Assembly (NCBI RefSeq): GCF_004217185.1
Contig: NZ_SHKL01000001.1
Span: 4,834,001-4,898,000, forward strand
Source of the DNA: Pseudonocardia sediminis
GTDB taxonomy: Bacteria; Actinomycetota; Actinomycetes; Mycobacteriales; Pseudonocardiaceae
Reading direction: 5' to 3'
DNA length: 64,000 nt
Each line of letters starts with the position of its first letter. Positions within the stretch are counted from its first letter, which is position 1. The notes beneath the pieces were generated by a model. The model ran no database searches. It was given only the letters and a program-made list of their open reading frames with translations, and had not been told where the DNA came from. The translations under genes were made by a program, and so were the position numbers. This document shows positions 48,396 to 56,559 of the stretch, piece after piece.

Positions 48396-50153
48396 TCACG
48401 CAGGTTCCTTGCCGAACAGGGCACGGGCCTCGCCCGCGGTGACCACGGATCCGGTGACGATCACGCCGACGCCCGAGTCACCGGCCTCCTCGGCCAGCTC
48501 CCCCGCCTCCTCGATCGCCGCGCGCAGCAGCGGCTCGACACTGACCCGGTCGGCGCTGAACACCTCGGTGGCCAGGGCGCCCAGGTCGTCCGGGTTCATC
48601 GCCCGGGGCGAGCCGTTCGTGGTGACGACGACCTCGTGCAGCACCGGCTCCAGCTCGGTGAGGATGCCGCGGGCGTCCTTGCCCTGCAGCACGCCGATGA
48701 CCCCGACCAGGCGGGTGAAGCGGAACTCCGACTGCAGTGCCCGCGCCAGCGCCTTGGCCCCGGCCGGGTTGTGCGCCGCGTCGATCAGCACCGTCGGCAC
48801 GCCCTGCCCGCCCTGGACCGGCTCCAGCCGGCCCGGGGCGGCGACGGAGGCGAACGCCGCGCGGACCGCGTCCGGGTCCAGCGGGTGCGCGGTGCTCGCG
48901 CCGACCATGGCCTCGGCCGCGGCCAGCGCCACCGCCGCGTTCGACGCCTGGTGCTCGCCGTGCAGCGGCAGGAAGACCTCGTCGAAGCGCCCGGACAGGC
49001 CCTGCAGCTCCAGGCGTTGCCCGCCGACGGCGAGCTCACGCTCCCGGACACCGAACTCGGCCCCCTCGCGGGCGACCTCCGCCCCGACCTCGGCGCAGCG
49101 CTCGATCAGGATCTCGGCGACGGCCTTGTCCTGCGCGGCGAGCACGGCGATCGAGCCGGGCTTGATGATCCCGGCCTTCTCCTTCGCGATGTCGAGCACG
49201 TCGTCGCCGAGGTACTCGGCGTGGTCGAGACCGATCGGCAGGATGACGGCGACGTGCGCGTCGGCGATGTTCGTGGCGTCCCAGCGACCGCCCAGGCCGA
49301 CCTCGACGACGGCGGCCTCGACCGGGGCGTCGGCGAACGCGGCGAACCCCATGGCGGTGAGCACCTCGAACTTGCTCATCGCCGGTTCGCCCTCGGCGGC
49401 CTTCGCGTCGATCAGCTCGACGAACGGCTCCACCTCTCGGTAGACCTCGACGAAGCGCTCGGCGGTGATCGGCCGGTTGTCCAGGTTGATCCGCTCGGTG
49501 GCGCGCTGCAGGTGCGGGCTGGTGTAGCGGCCGGTGCGCAGCCCGATCTCGGTGAGCAGCGCGTCGACCATCCGGGCGGTGGAGGTCTTGCCGTTGGTGC
49601 CGGTCAGGTGCACGACCGGGTAGGCGCGCTGCGGGTCGCCGAGGGCGTCACAGAGGGCCTGGATCCGGTCGAGGGAGGGCTCCATGACCGACTCCGGCCA
49701 GCGCCGGTCCAGTGCCGCGTCGACGGCCAGGAACTCGGCGAACCCGGCCACGGTCGACTGCGCCGGGACGACGTCCGGGGTCTCGCCGCCCCGGATCTCG
49801 TTCAGGACGTGCGCGAGCACCGCGTCCTGCGCGGTGTCCTCCGGGGAGTGGATCTCCCCCTCGCCCTCGGGCCGCTCGTCGGAGCGGTCCGGGGCGCCGT
49901 CCGGATCGGCGTCGTCGCCGTCGCCGTCGGTGTCGCCGGGCTCGTCGTCGGCGCGCTCGGCGTCGCCGAACCCGCCCTCGGCCCAGCGGTCGCCTCCGTA
50001 GGTGATGCCGTCCTGCCGGCCGCCGCCGCCGTCGCGGTCACCGCCGAAGTCGTCGTAGGCGCTGCGGTCGTACGCGCCCACCTCGTCCCCGGTACCGCCC
50101 TCGGACGGGTCGCCGTCGTGGCCGTCGCGCGGGCCGCTCCCCCGGTCGCTCAT
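48396..50153 (-). CDS. folC: Folylpolyglutamate synthase / dihydrofolate synthase
   Basis: 585 aa. It adds glutamates to folates, and may also make dihydrofolate from dihydropteroate. The Mur-ligase core starts near residue 130: HLTGTNGKTSTARM (ATP loop), the omega loop SPHLQRATERI, and LIDAAHNPAGAKA in the C-terminal domain. The first 120 residues are an acidic, Gly/Asp-rich, probably disordered extension not needed by the family. The start overlaps the valS stop (ATGA), which supports this long N-terminus. Confidence 0.95.
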   Translation of the reverse strand: MSDRGSGPRDGHDGDPSEGGTGDEVGAYDRSAYDDFGGDRDGGGGRQDGITYGGDRWAEGGFGDAERADDEPGDTDGDGDDADPDGAPDRSDERPEGEGEIHSPEDTAQDAVLAHVLNEIRGGETPDVVPAQSTVAGFAEFLAVDAALDRRWPESVMEPSLDRIQALCDALGDPQRAYPVVHLTGTNGKTSTARMVDALLTEIGLRTGRYTSPHLQRATERINLDNRPITAERFVEVYREVEPFVELIDAKAAEGEPAMSKFEVLTAMGFAAFADAPVEAAVVEVGLGGRWDATNIADAHVAVILPIGLDHAEYLGDDVLDIAKEKAGIIKPGSIAVLAAQDKAVAEILIERCAEVGAEVAREGAEFGVRERELAVGGQRLELQGLSGRFDEVFLPLHGEHQASNAAVALAAAEAMVGASTAHPLDPDAVRAAFASVAAPGRLEPVQGGQGVPTVLIDAAHNPAGAKALARALQSEFRFTRLVGVIGVLQGKDARGILTELEPVLHEVVVTTNGSPRAMNPDDLGALATEVFSADRVSVEPLLRAAIEEAGELAEEAGDSGVGVIVTGSVVTAGEARALFGKEPA

Positions 50154-52795
50154 GACTCCGGCAGCGCGGCGAGGCGGGCGCCGATCCGCTCGATCTCCGA
50201 CAGGGCGGTCTCCTGCCGGGCCCGGATGCCGTCCACCACGTCGGCCGGGGCCTTCTCGGTGAACTTCGGGTTGTTGAGCTTCTTGTCCGCCTGGTCCCGC
50301 TCCTTCTCGGCGGCGGCCAGGTCACGGCCGAGGCGGGCCCGCTCCGCGGCGACGTCGATCGCCCCGGAGGTGTCCAGCTCGACGTGGACAGCCGTGGACC
50401 CGCTGACCGGGACCTCGATCGTCGCGGTGGCGGCGAAGTCGTCGCCGGGGGCGTCGAGGCGGGTCAGGAACCGCACCGCGGCCTCGTGACCGGTCAGGTC
50501 GGCCGCGGCCAGGTTCTCCAGCTTCGCGGCGACCGACCGGCGGTCCGGCAGCCCCTGCTCGGTCCGGAACCGGCGGACCTCGGTGATCAGCTTCTGGACG
50601 GCCTGCACGCGGGCGACGGCGTCCGGCTCGACGGGCGCGCCGGCGTCGACGGGCCAGGCCGCGGTCACGACCGTCTCCCGGCCGGTCAGCGCCGTCCACA
50701 GCGCCTCGGTGACGAACGGGACGATCGGGTGCAGCATCCGCAGCAGCGCGTCGAGGACGTGCCCGAGCACCGCCTGCGTGCCCTCGGCGACCGCTCCGCC
50801 CTGCTCCAGCTGCGGCTTGGCCAGCTCGACGTACCAGTCGGCGACCTCGTCCCAGGTGAAGTGGTAGAGCCCCTCGGTGGCCTTGGCGAACTGGAAGGAC
50901 TCCAGCAGCTCGTCGATCTCTTCCCGGACCTCGCGCAACCGGCCGAGGATCCAGCGGTCGGCGTCGGTGCGGTCGGCCGGCGCGGGCAGCTCCAGGTCCG
51001 CCGACGCGCCCTTGGAGAGCGCGAACCGCGTGATGTTCCAGAGCTTGGTGGTGAAGTTCCGCGACGCCGCGACCCACTCCGTGGACAGCGACATGTCCGT
51101 GCCCGGGTTCGAGCCGCGGGCGATCGTGAAGCGCAGCGCGTCGGCGCCGAACTCGTCGATCATCTCCAGCGGGTCGATCACGTTGCCCTTGGACTTGGAC
51201 ATCTTCTTGCCGTGCTCGTCGCGGATCAGCCCGTGCAGGTACACGTGCTCGAACGGCGCCTTCTCCATGGCGTAGGTGCCGAACATCATCATCCGGACGA
51301 CCCAGAAGAACAGGATGTCGTAGCCCGTGACCAGCACCGACGTCGGGTAGTAGTGCTGCAGGTCGGCCGTCGAGTCCGGCCAGCCGAGGGTGGAGAACGG
51401 CCACAGACCCGAGGAGAACCAGGTGTCGAGGACGTCCTCGTCGCGACGCCAGCCCTCACCGGTCGGGGCCTCGTCGTCCGGGCCGAGACACACGGTCTCG
51501 CCGTCCGGGCCGTACCAGACCGGGATGCGGTGGCCCCACCACAGCTGGCGCGAGATGCACCAGTCGTGCATGCCGTCGACCCAGTCGAAGAAGCGCTTGG
51601 CCTGCTCCTTCGGGTGGATCGTGGTCTCGCCGGAACGCACCGCGTCGCCGGAGGCCTTCGCCAGCCGCTCGACGCGGACGAACCACTGCAGGCTCAGCCG
51701 CGGCTCGATGACGACGCCGGTGCGCGAGTCGTGCCCGACGCTGTGTACGTAGGGGCGCTTCTCGGCGACGATCCGGCCCTGCCCGGCGAGCTCCTCGCGG
51801 ATCGCGACCCGCGCCTCGAACCGGTCCATGCCGTCGAACCGGGTTCCGGTCCCGGCGATGACGCCGGCCTCGTCCATGATCGTCGGCATCGGCAGGTCGT
51901 GCCGGCGGCCCATCTCGAAGTCGTTCGGGTCGTGCGCCGGGGTGATCTTGACGGCGCCGGAGCCGAACGACGGGTCGACGTAGTCGTCGGCGACGACCGG
52001 GATCTCTCGGCCGGTGATCGGCATCGTGATCGTGGTGCCGTGCAGGTGGGTGTAGCGCTCGTCGTCGGGGTGCACGGCCACGGCGGTGTCGCCGAGCATC
52101 GTCTCGACGCGGGTGGTGGCCACGACGATCTCGCGGTCCCCGTCGCCGTAGCGCATGGAGACGAGCTCGCCCTCGACCTCCTTGTGGTCCACCTCGATGT
52201 CGCTGATCGCGCTCTGCAGCGACGGCGACCAGTTGACCAGGCGCTCCGCGCGGTAGATCAGGCCGTCGTCGAACATCTTCTTGAAGACGGTCTGCACCGC
52301 ACGGGACAGGCCGTCGTCGAGGGTGAAGCGCTCGCGCGACCAGTCGACGCCGTCACCGAGGCGCCGCATCTGGCCCAGGATCGAGCCGCCGGACTCGCGC
52401 TTCCAGTCCCAGACCTTCTCCACGAACAGCTCGCGGCCGAAGTCGTGGCGGGTCTTGCCGTCGACGGCGATCTGGCGTTCGACGACGGACTGGGTCGCGA
52501 TGCCGGCGTGGTCCATGCCGGGCAGCCACAGCGCGTCGTAGCCCTGCATGCGGCGACGACGGGTCAGCGCGTCGATCAGGGTGTGGTCCATCGCGTGCCC
52601 GAGGTGCAGGCTGCCGGTCACGTTCGGCGGCGGGATGACGATGCAGAACGGCGGCTTGCCCGACGACGGGTCGGCCTCGAAGTACCCGCGATCGACCCAC
52701 CGCTGGTACATGTCGCCTTCTACCTCGCCCGGGTTCCACTTGGCGGGGAGGTCTGCGGCTCCATGAGCAGGGCGCGGTGGGAGGGTTTCGGTCAC
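50150..52795 (-). CDS. valS: Valyl-tRNA synthetase
   Basis: 881 aa class I enzyme that charges tRNA-Val. The HIGH-type motif is in PPPNVTGSLHLGHAMDHTL near residues 57-70, the editing (CP1) domain includes VVATTRVETMLGDTAVAVHP, KMSKSKGN closes the catalytic core, and a short C-terminal coiled-coil (about 820-881) is present. The start is a GTG at 52795, seven bases after TAGACT, suggesting a leaderless transcript. folC follows with a four-base overlap. In many actinobacteria clpX lies just upstream; here 8.4 kb of accessory genes intervene. Confidence 0.98.
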   Translation of the reverse strand: MTETLPPRPAHGAADLPAKWNPGEVEGDMYQRWVDRGYFEADPSSGKPPFCIVIPPPNVTGSLHLGHAMDHTLIDALTRRRRMQGYDALWLPGMDHAGIATQSVVERQIAVDGKTRHDFGRELFVEKVWDWKRESGGSILGQMRRLGDGVDWSRERFTLDDGLSRAVQTVFKKMFDDGLIYRAERLVNWSPSLQSAISDIEVDHKEVEGELVSMRYGDGDREIVVATTRVETMLGDTAVAVHPDDERYTHLHGTTITMPITGREIPVVADDYVDPSFGSGAVKITPAHDPNDFEMGRRHDLPMPTIMDEAGVIAGTGTRFDGMDRFEARVAIREELAGQGRIVAEKRPYVHSVGHDSRTGVVIEPRLSLQWFVRVERLAKASGDAVRSGETTIHPKEQAKRFFDWVDGMHDWCISRQLWWGHRIPVWYGPDGETVCLGPDDEAPTGEGWRRDEDVLDTWFSSGLWPFSTLGWPDSTADLQHYYPTSVLVTGYDILFFWVVRMMMFGTYAMEKAPFEHVYLHGLIRDEHGKKMSKSKGNVIDPLEMIDEFGADALRFTIARGSNPGTDMSLSTEWVAASRNFTTKLWNITRFALSKGASADLELPAPADRTDADRWILGRLREVREEIDELLESFQFAKATEGLYHFTWDEVADWYVELAKPQLEQGGAVAEGTQAVLGHVLDALLRMLHPIVPFVTEALWTALTGRETVVTAAWPVDAGAPVEPDAVARVQAVQKLITEVRRFRTEQGLPDRRSVAAKLENLAAADLTGHEAAVRFLTRLDAPGDDFAATATIEVPVSGSTAVHVELDTSGAIDVAAERARLGRDLAAAEKERDQADKKLNNPKFTEKAPADVVDGIRARQETALSEIERIGARLAALPES

Positions 52796-52802
52796 GCTGT
52801 CA

Positions 52803-52808
52803 AGTCTA
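52803..52808 (-). promoter_or_regulatory. -10 box of leaderless valS
   Basis: TAGACT on the minus strand, seven bases before the GTG at 52795. No T-box or other leader is possible if transcription starts here. Confidence 0.55.
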
Positions 52809-52849
52809 CGAGGCCACCCCGACAGGAATTGCGCGCCCCGATCCGTCCC

Positions 52850-53758
52850 TCACCCCGCGGGGTCGGGGAGCAGCGCGGCGTGCAGCCGGGGCCACCCGAG
52901 GACCGGACCGGCACGTCGTTCGCGCAGCAGCTCCGGGTCGAGCACCCGCACCTCCCCCGACGACGGCTCGTAGACCCGCCAGCCCGGTCCGGCCTCGCCG
53001 ATCGCCAGCACCCAGTGCCGCGGCAGCCACGTCCCGACCATCACCGGCACCGGCCTCCCGGCCCGCACCGCCGTGGTGACGGCGTCGAACGCGCCGGTGA
53101 GGTCGGCCGACGAGGTGTCGTCCACCCAGCTGAGGCGGTACCGCCCGGCCGCCGGAGCGTGGCGGTGCAACCACTGCAGGAGCCCGAACGGCGTGGTGCC
53201 GACGAAGCGTGGCCACCACCGATTGGCCTGGCGGTGTACCAGCTTCTGCGCCGCTCCGAAGCGGTCGCCGAATCGCTCGCCCGTGCCGTCCGGGCCGGTG
53301 TCGAACCATCCCGGCTCGGTCGCGGCGGCCAGCACCGTGAGCACGGTGGGCCCACACGTCGTCCCGTCGACCTGGCGCAGCAGGACGCCGTCACGCCACT
53401 GCGGCCCGGTGCCGCCGGTGAGAAGGCCCGGCAGCACGGGGTGAGCGCCACCGCGTTCGGCGTCGACGCCGGAGGGCCGGACGCCGAACGACCGCCCCGT
53501 CGGCGGGGACCCGGACGAATGCCCGGTCGGCCGTCCGGTCGGCGACGGCACGGTGGACGACGGTCCGGTCGGCGGCACGGTGGAGGGCGGTCCGGTCGGC
53601 GGCAGCAAGGTGGACGACGGTCCGGTCGACGGCTGCCCCGTCGGCGACGCCCCGAACGGCGGCCGCGAGCCAGCGAGCCCCGCACGGGCGCTCGCTCCAC
53701 GAGCTGGACGGCGGCCCCACCCCGTGAGACGGGCCGCCACACCTCCGACCGTCAGCAC
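52850..53758 (-). CDS. C39-like papain-fold protein with Pro/Thr/Ser repeat linker
   Basis: 302 aa from the GTG at 53758, which follows GAGAGGAG at five bases. Residues 1-100 are a Pro/Thr/Ser/Gly-rich linker with repeats of the PTGPSSTVP type. The C-terminal 200 residues look like a C39-type papain-fold domain: LRQVDGTTCGPTVLTVLAA (Gln and Cys), LPRHWVLAIG (His) and WRVYEPSSGEVRV, where Glu or a nearby residue replaces the usual Asp or Asn. No signal peptide is obvious. It may be a cysteine peptidase or an inactive relative; no bacteriocin exporter is nearby. Confidence 0.7.
   Translation of the reverse strand: MLTVGGVAARLTGWGRRPARGASARAGLAGSRPPFGASPTGQPSTGPSSTLLPPTGPPSTVPPTGPSSTVPSPTGRPTGHSSGSPPTGRSFGVRPSGVDAERGGAHPVLPGLLTGGTGPQWRDGVLLRQVDGTTCGPTVLTVLAAATEPGWFDTGPDGTGERFGDRFGAAQKLVHRQANRWWPRFVGTTPFGLLQWLHRHAPAAGRYRLSWVDDTSSADLTGAFDAVTTAVRAGRPVPVMVGTWLPRHWVLAIGEAGPGWRVYEPSSGEVRVLDPELLRERRAGPVLGWPRLHAALLPDPAG
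53540..53640. repeat. Degenerate tandem repeats coding the Pro/Thr/Ser linker
   Basis: Repeats of the type gtggacgacggtccggtcgg, coding PTGPSST/PTGPPST on the minus strand, lie within the N-terminal linker of the C39-like gene. They share the ggtcggcgg theme of the neighbouring minisatellite, which suggests a common origin. Confidence 0.55.
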
Positions 53759-54056
53759 GGCCGCTCCTCTCGTCCGCAACGCGCGCAGAACTACCCACCG
53801 CGTGCGCCGGGACGCGCGCGAGCACCATTCTGCGCGCGTCACGGCCCGGCCGACATCGATCACCCGGGTTCTGGGCACCGGCCGAAGCCGAGCGGCCCGG
53901 ACGCGCGCTCGCCGTCCGGACGCGCGACGGGCGATGCGATGCGCACGCGGCCGCGGTCGCGTCACGACGTGCGGCGCGCGTCCGGCCGAGAGCACCTCGT
54001 CGACGCGCACCCACCCCGCCGTCGCGCACCGAGCCGCTCGACGCGACCCCCGCGGA

Positions 54057-54206
54057 GTGCGCGTCCGCCGGTCGGGTGGGCGCCCACGGGTCAGGTGCGC
54101 GCCCGTCGGTCGGGTGCGCGATCGCCGGTCGGGTGCGCGATCGCCGGTCGGGTGCGCGTCCACGGGTCGGGCGCACCCGCGGGTCAGGTGCGCACCCGCC
54201 GGTCGG
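54057..54206. repeat. 19-bp minisatellite, eight units (copy 1)
   Basis: Eight consecutive units with consensus GTGCGCGNYCGCCGGTCGG, seven of 19 bases and one of 17, inside copy 1 of the 407-bp repeat. The unit is nearly two helical turns long and begins with the palindromic core GTGCGC. Confidence 0.92.
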
Positions 54207-54463
54207 GTGCGCTTCGGCGGGCACAGCGCGCGATCGTCCGCGTAGGGCGGTCCTCATCCCGGCGGACCCGATCGCCCCGGGCTCCGGCGCACCCGGACTG
54301 ATCCGAGACGCGCGCTGACCGTCCGGCTGCGCACCGAACGGTGCGATGCGCGCGCGGCCGCGGTCGCGGCACGACGTGCGGCGCGCGTCCGGCCGAGAGC
54401 ACCTCGTCGACGCGCACCCACCCCGCCGTCGCGCACCGAGCCGCTCGACGCGACCCCCGCGGA

Positions 54464-54613
54464 GTGCGCGTCCGCCGGTCGGGTGGGCGCCCACGGGTCA
54501 GGTGCGCGCCCGTCGGTCGGGTGCGCGATCGCCGGTCGGGTGCGCGATCGCCGGTCGGGTGCGCGTCCACGGGTCGGGCGCACCCGCGGGTCAGGTGCGC
54601 ACCCGCCGGTCGG
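54464..54613. repeat. 19-bp minisatellite, eight units (copy 2)
   Basis: Same eight units in the same order as copy 1, shifted by 407 bases. Confidence 0.92.
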
Positions 54614-54870
54614 GTGCGCTTCGGCGGGCACAGCGCGCGATCGTCCGCGTAGGGCGGTCCTCATCCCGGCGGACCCGATCGCCCCGGGCTCCGGCGCACC
54701 CGGACTGATCCGAGACGCGCGCTGACCGTCCGGCTGCGCACCGAACGGTGCGATGCGCGCGCGGCCGCGGTCGCGGCACGACGTGCGGCGCGCGTCCGGC
54801 CGAGAGCACCTCGTCGACGCGCACCCACCCCGCCGTCGCGCACCGAACCGGTCGACGCGCCCCCCGCGGA

Positions 54871-54928
54871 GTGCGCGTCCACCGTTGAGGTGCGCGTCCA
54901 CCTGTGGGGTGCGCGTCCACAGTCGCAG
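54871..54928. repeat. 19-bp minisatellite, three diverged units (copy 3)
   Basis: Three units starting GTGCGCGTCCAC (19, 19 and 20 bases) at the 407-base-shifted position. The last unit forms a perfect hairpin GGGTGCGC...GCGCACCC with the sequence that follows, at the end of the MFS gene. Confidence 0.85.
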
Positions 54929-54956
54929 GGCGCACCCGACGGGCGGGCAGGGACGG

Positions 54957-55835
54957 TCAGCCGACGGCGCCGCGGCGGCGGTCGACCGACCAGGAGACCG
55001 TGCCCAGGGCGACGGCTCCTGCTATCAGACCCACCCCGATCAGCGACGGCGCCGTGAACCCCCACCCGGCGGAGATGGCGAGCCCGCCCAGGGCCGGGCC
55101 GAGGGAGTTGCCGACGTTGAACGCCGACGTGTTCGTGGCGCTGGCCAGCGTCGGCGCCGATCCGGCGAGGGCGAACACCCGGCTGTTCAACGGCGCCGCG
55201 GCCACGAACGCGATCAGGCCGAGCGCGACGATCAGTGGCACCGCGGCGGCGGGCGTCCCGGCCGTCAGACCGAGCACCCCGAGCAGGACGGCGGCCGCGA
55301 CGAGGGCGGAGAACAGCGTCGTCCACGGGTGCGCGTCGGCGACCCGGCCACCGATCGTCACGCCGACGAAGCTGCCCAGACCGAACCCGAGCTGCACCAC
55401 CGGTACCCAGCCCGGGGCGAGCCCGGTGACCTCGGTCAGCAACGGCGCGACGTAGGCCAGCATGCCGACCATCCCGGCCTGGTAGAGCGAGGTCGTGCCC
55501 AGGACCAGCAGCAGCCCGTAGCTGGCGGCCAGCGCGCCGACCGCGTGCGTCGCGATCACCACCAGCAGCATCGTGACGAGCGTGGTGCGCCGCGGCAGCC
55601 GCAGGGTCAGCACGGCCATCGCCGGCGCCCCGACGATCATGCCGACGGCGAAGGCGGAGATCAGGTAACCGACCTGCGGGATCGACACGCCCAGGTCGAC
55701 GGCCATGTCCGGGAGCAGCCCGGTGATCAGAAACTCGCTGGTGCCCAAGACGAAGATGCTCGCGGCCAGCACCGGCACGATCCGGGGCACCCGCTCGCGC
55801 GGCGTCGCGGTGGTCCCCGGCGCGGTCGTCGACAT
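54957..55835 (-). CDS. MFS transporter of the Cmx/AraJ type, internally shortened
   Basis: 292 aa; typical members have about 390-410 aa and 12 helices. The N-terminus (LGTSEFLITGLLPDMAVDLGVSIPQVGYLISAFAVGMIVGAP) and the C-terminal half (YVAPLLTEVTGLAPGWVPVVQLGFGLGSFVGVTIGGRVAD) are normal for drug-efflux members. The sequence runs from helix 3 (GALAASYGLLLVL) straight into what is normally helix 7, so about 100 residues covering helices 4-6 and the central loop appear to be missing, in frame. It probably cannot work as a standard MFS pump unless it pairs with another protein. The ATG at 55835 follows GGAAGG. Confidence 0.75.
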   Translation of the reverse strand: MSTTAPGTTATPRERVPRIVPVLAASIFVLGTSEFLITGLLPDMAVDLGVSIPQVGYLISAFAVGMIVGAPAMAVLTLRLPRRTTLVTMLLVVIATHAVGALAASYGLLLVLGTTSLYQAGMVGMLAYVAPLLTEVTGLAPGWVPVVQLGFGLGSFVGVTIGGRVADAHPWTTLFSALVAAAVLLGVLGLTAGTPAAAVPLIVALGLIAFVAAAPLNSRVFALAGSAPTLASATNTSAFNVGNSLGPALGGLAISAGWGFTAPSLIGVGLIAGAVALGTVSWSVDRRRGAVG

Positions 55836-56024
55836 CGCACTGCCTTCCGTACTCGCGGGACGCCGTATCGCCCGGCCGTGATCACCCGCCACAGGGACAA
55901 CCACCCCGGCCGTCCCCGATCTTCCGGATTTCGACGATCGTGGAAGCCGCTGCCGGGCGTGGAGGCCGGGGCCGGAGGGGAACGTCGGGGCCGGGTGTGG
56001 AGGGCCGGCGCCGGGGCCGGGCCC

Positions 56025-56030
56025 TAGGGT
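56025..56030 (+). promoter_or_regulatory. -10 box of leaderless F420-oxidoreductase gene
   Basis: TAGGGT, seven bases before the ATG at 56038, the same arrangement as at the response regulator gene. Confidence 0.55.
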
Positions 56031-56037
56031 CGGCGTC

Positions 56038-56469
56038 ATGAGCGAGACAGCGACACTGACCCCGGACGTCGTGGACTTCCTCCGCCACGGCACCCGCACC
56101 GGCATGCTCGGCTGGGTCGCGCAGGACGGCCGTCCGCTGGTGGCCCCGGTCTGGTTCCTGGTCGAGGACGGCGAGATCGTGTTCAACACCGGCGCCGACA
56201 CCGCCAAGGGCCGCGCCATCGCCCGCGACCCGCGGCTCGTGCTCACCGTGGACCTGCCGGAGCCGCCGTTCGCGTTCGTGCAGGTCCAGGGCGAGGCCCG
56301 GACGAGCACCGACCCGCAGGACCTGCTCCGCACCGCCACCGACCTCGGCGGGCGCTACATGGGCGCCGACCGCGCCGAGGAGTTCGGCCGCCGCAACGGG
56401 GTGCCGGGCGAGCTCGTGGTCCGGATCCGCCCGACGAAGGTCAACGCTCACCTGGACATGACCGCGTAG
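56038..56469 (+). CDS. PPOX-class F420-dependent oxidoreductase
   Basis: 143 aa. It has the split beta-barrel flavin/F420-binding fold of the pyridoxamine-phosphate-oxidase-like superfamily. TGMLGWVAQDGRPLVAPVWFLVEDGEIVFNT, TAKGRAIARDPRLVLTVDLPEPPFAFVQVQGEA and a short C-terminal strand VVRIRPTKVNAHLDM fit the TIGR03618-type actinobacterial group. Its substrate is unknown. It is divergent from the shortened MFS gene and upstream of the GH43-like gene. Confidence 0.92.
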   Translation: MSETATLTPDVVDFLRHGTRTGMLGWVAQDGRPLVAPVWFLVEDGEIVFNTGADTAKGRAIARDPRLVLTVDLPEPPFAFVQVQGEARTSTDPQDLLRTATDLGGRYMGADRAEEFGRRNGVPGELVVRIRPTKVNAHLDMTA

Positions 56470-56559
56470 TCACCCGTCCCGGGGGCGTCAGGTCGCACGA
56501 ACGGGTCCCACGGCGGGTCGGAGGTCGCTCTGCGTCGCGACCCGGGAGACGGTGCCCGG

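Larger units (their letters stand above)
53901..54950. repeat. 407-bp tandem repeat, two full copies and a partial third
   Basis: Copy 1 spans 53901-54307, copy 2 spans 54308-54714 and a partial, diverged copy 3 spans 54715-54950. Anchors such as gatgcg (53938, 54345, 54752) and cacgacgtgcgg (53963, 54370, 54777) recur at exactly 407 bases. Copies 1 and 2 are almost identical over their last 350 bases, implying recent duplication or gene conversion. The period is not a multiple of three, and frames differ between copies, so this is not one repetitive protein gene. It fills the space between the C39-like start and the MFS stop. Confidence 0.92.

Noticed and set aside
54057..54613. 19-bp arrays considered as CRISPR repeats or a replication origin
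   Set aside because: No spacers and no cas genes; no dnaA boxes or replication genes nearby. The iteron idea is kept only as a hypothesis.
54184..54935. Open frames of 100-215 codons on both strands across the tandem repeats
   Set aside because: The same frames recur in each repeat copy because of GC bias, with no ribosome binding site, no family similarity and Arg/Pro/Ala-rich composition typical of shadow frames. The 407-base period also shifts the frame between copies.
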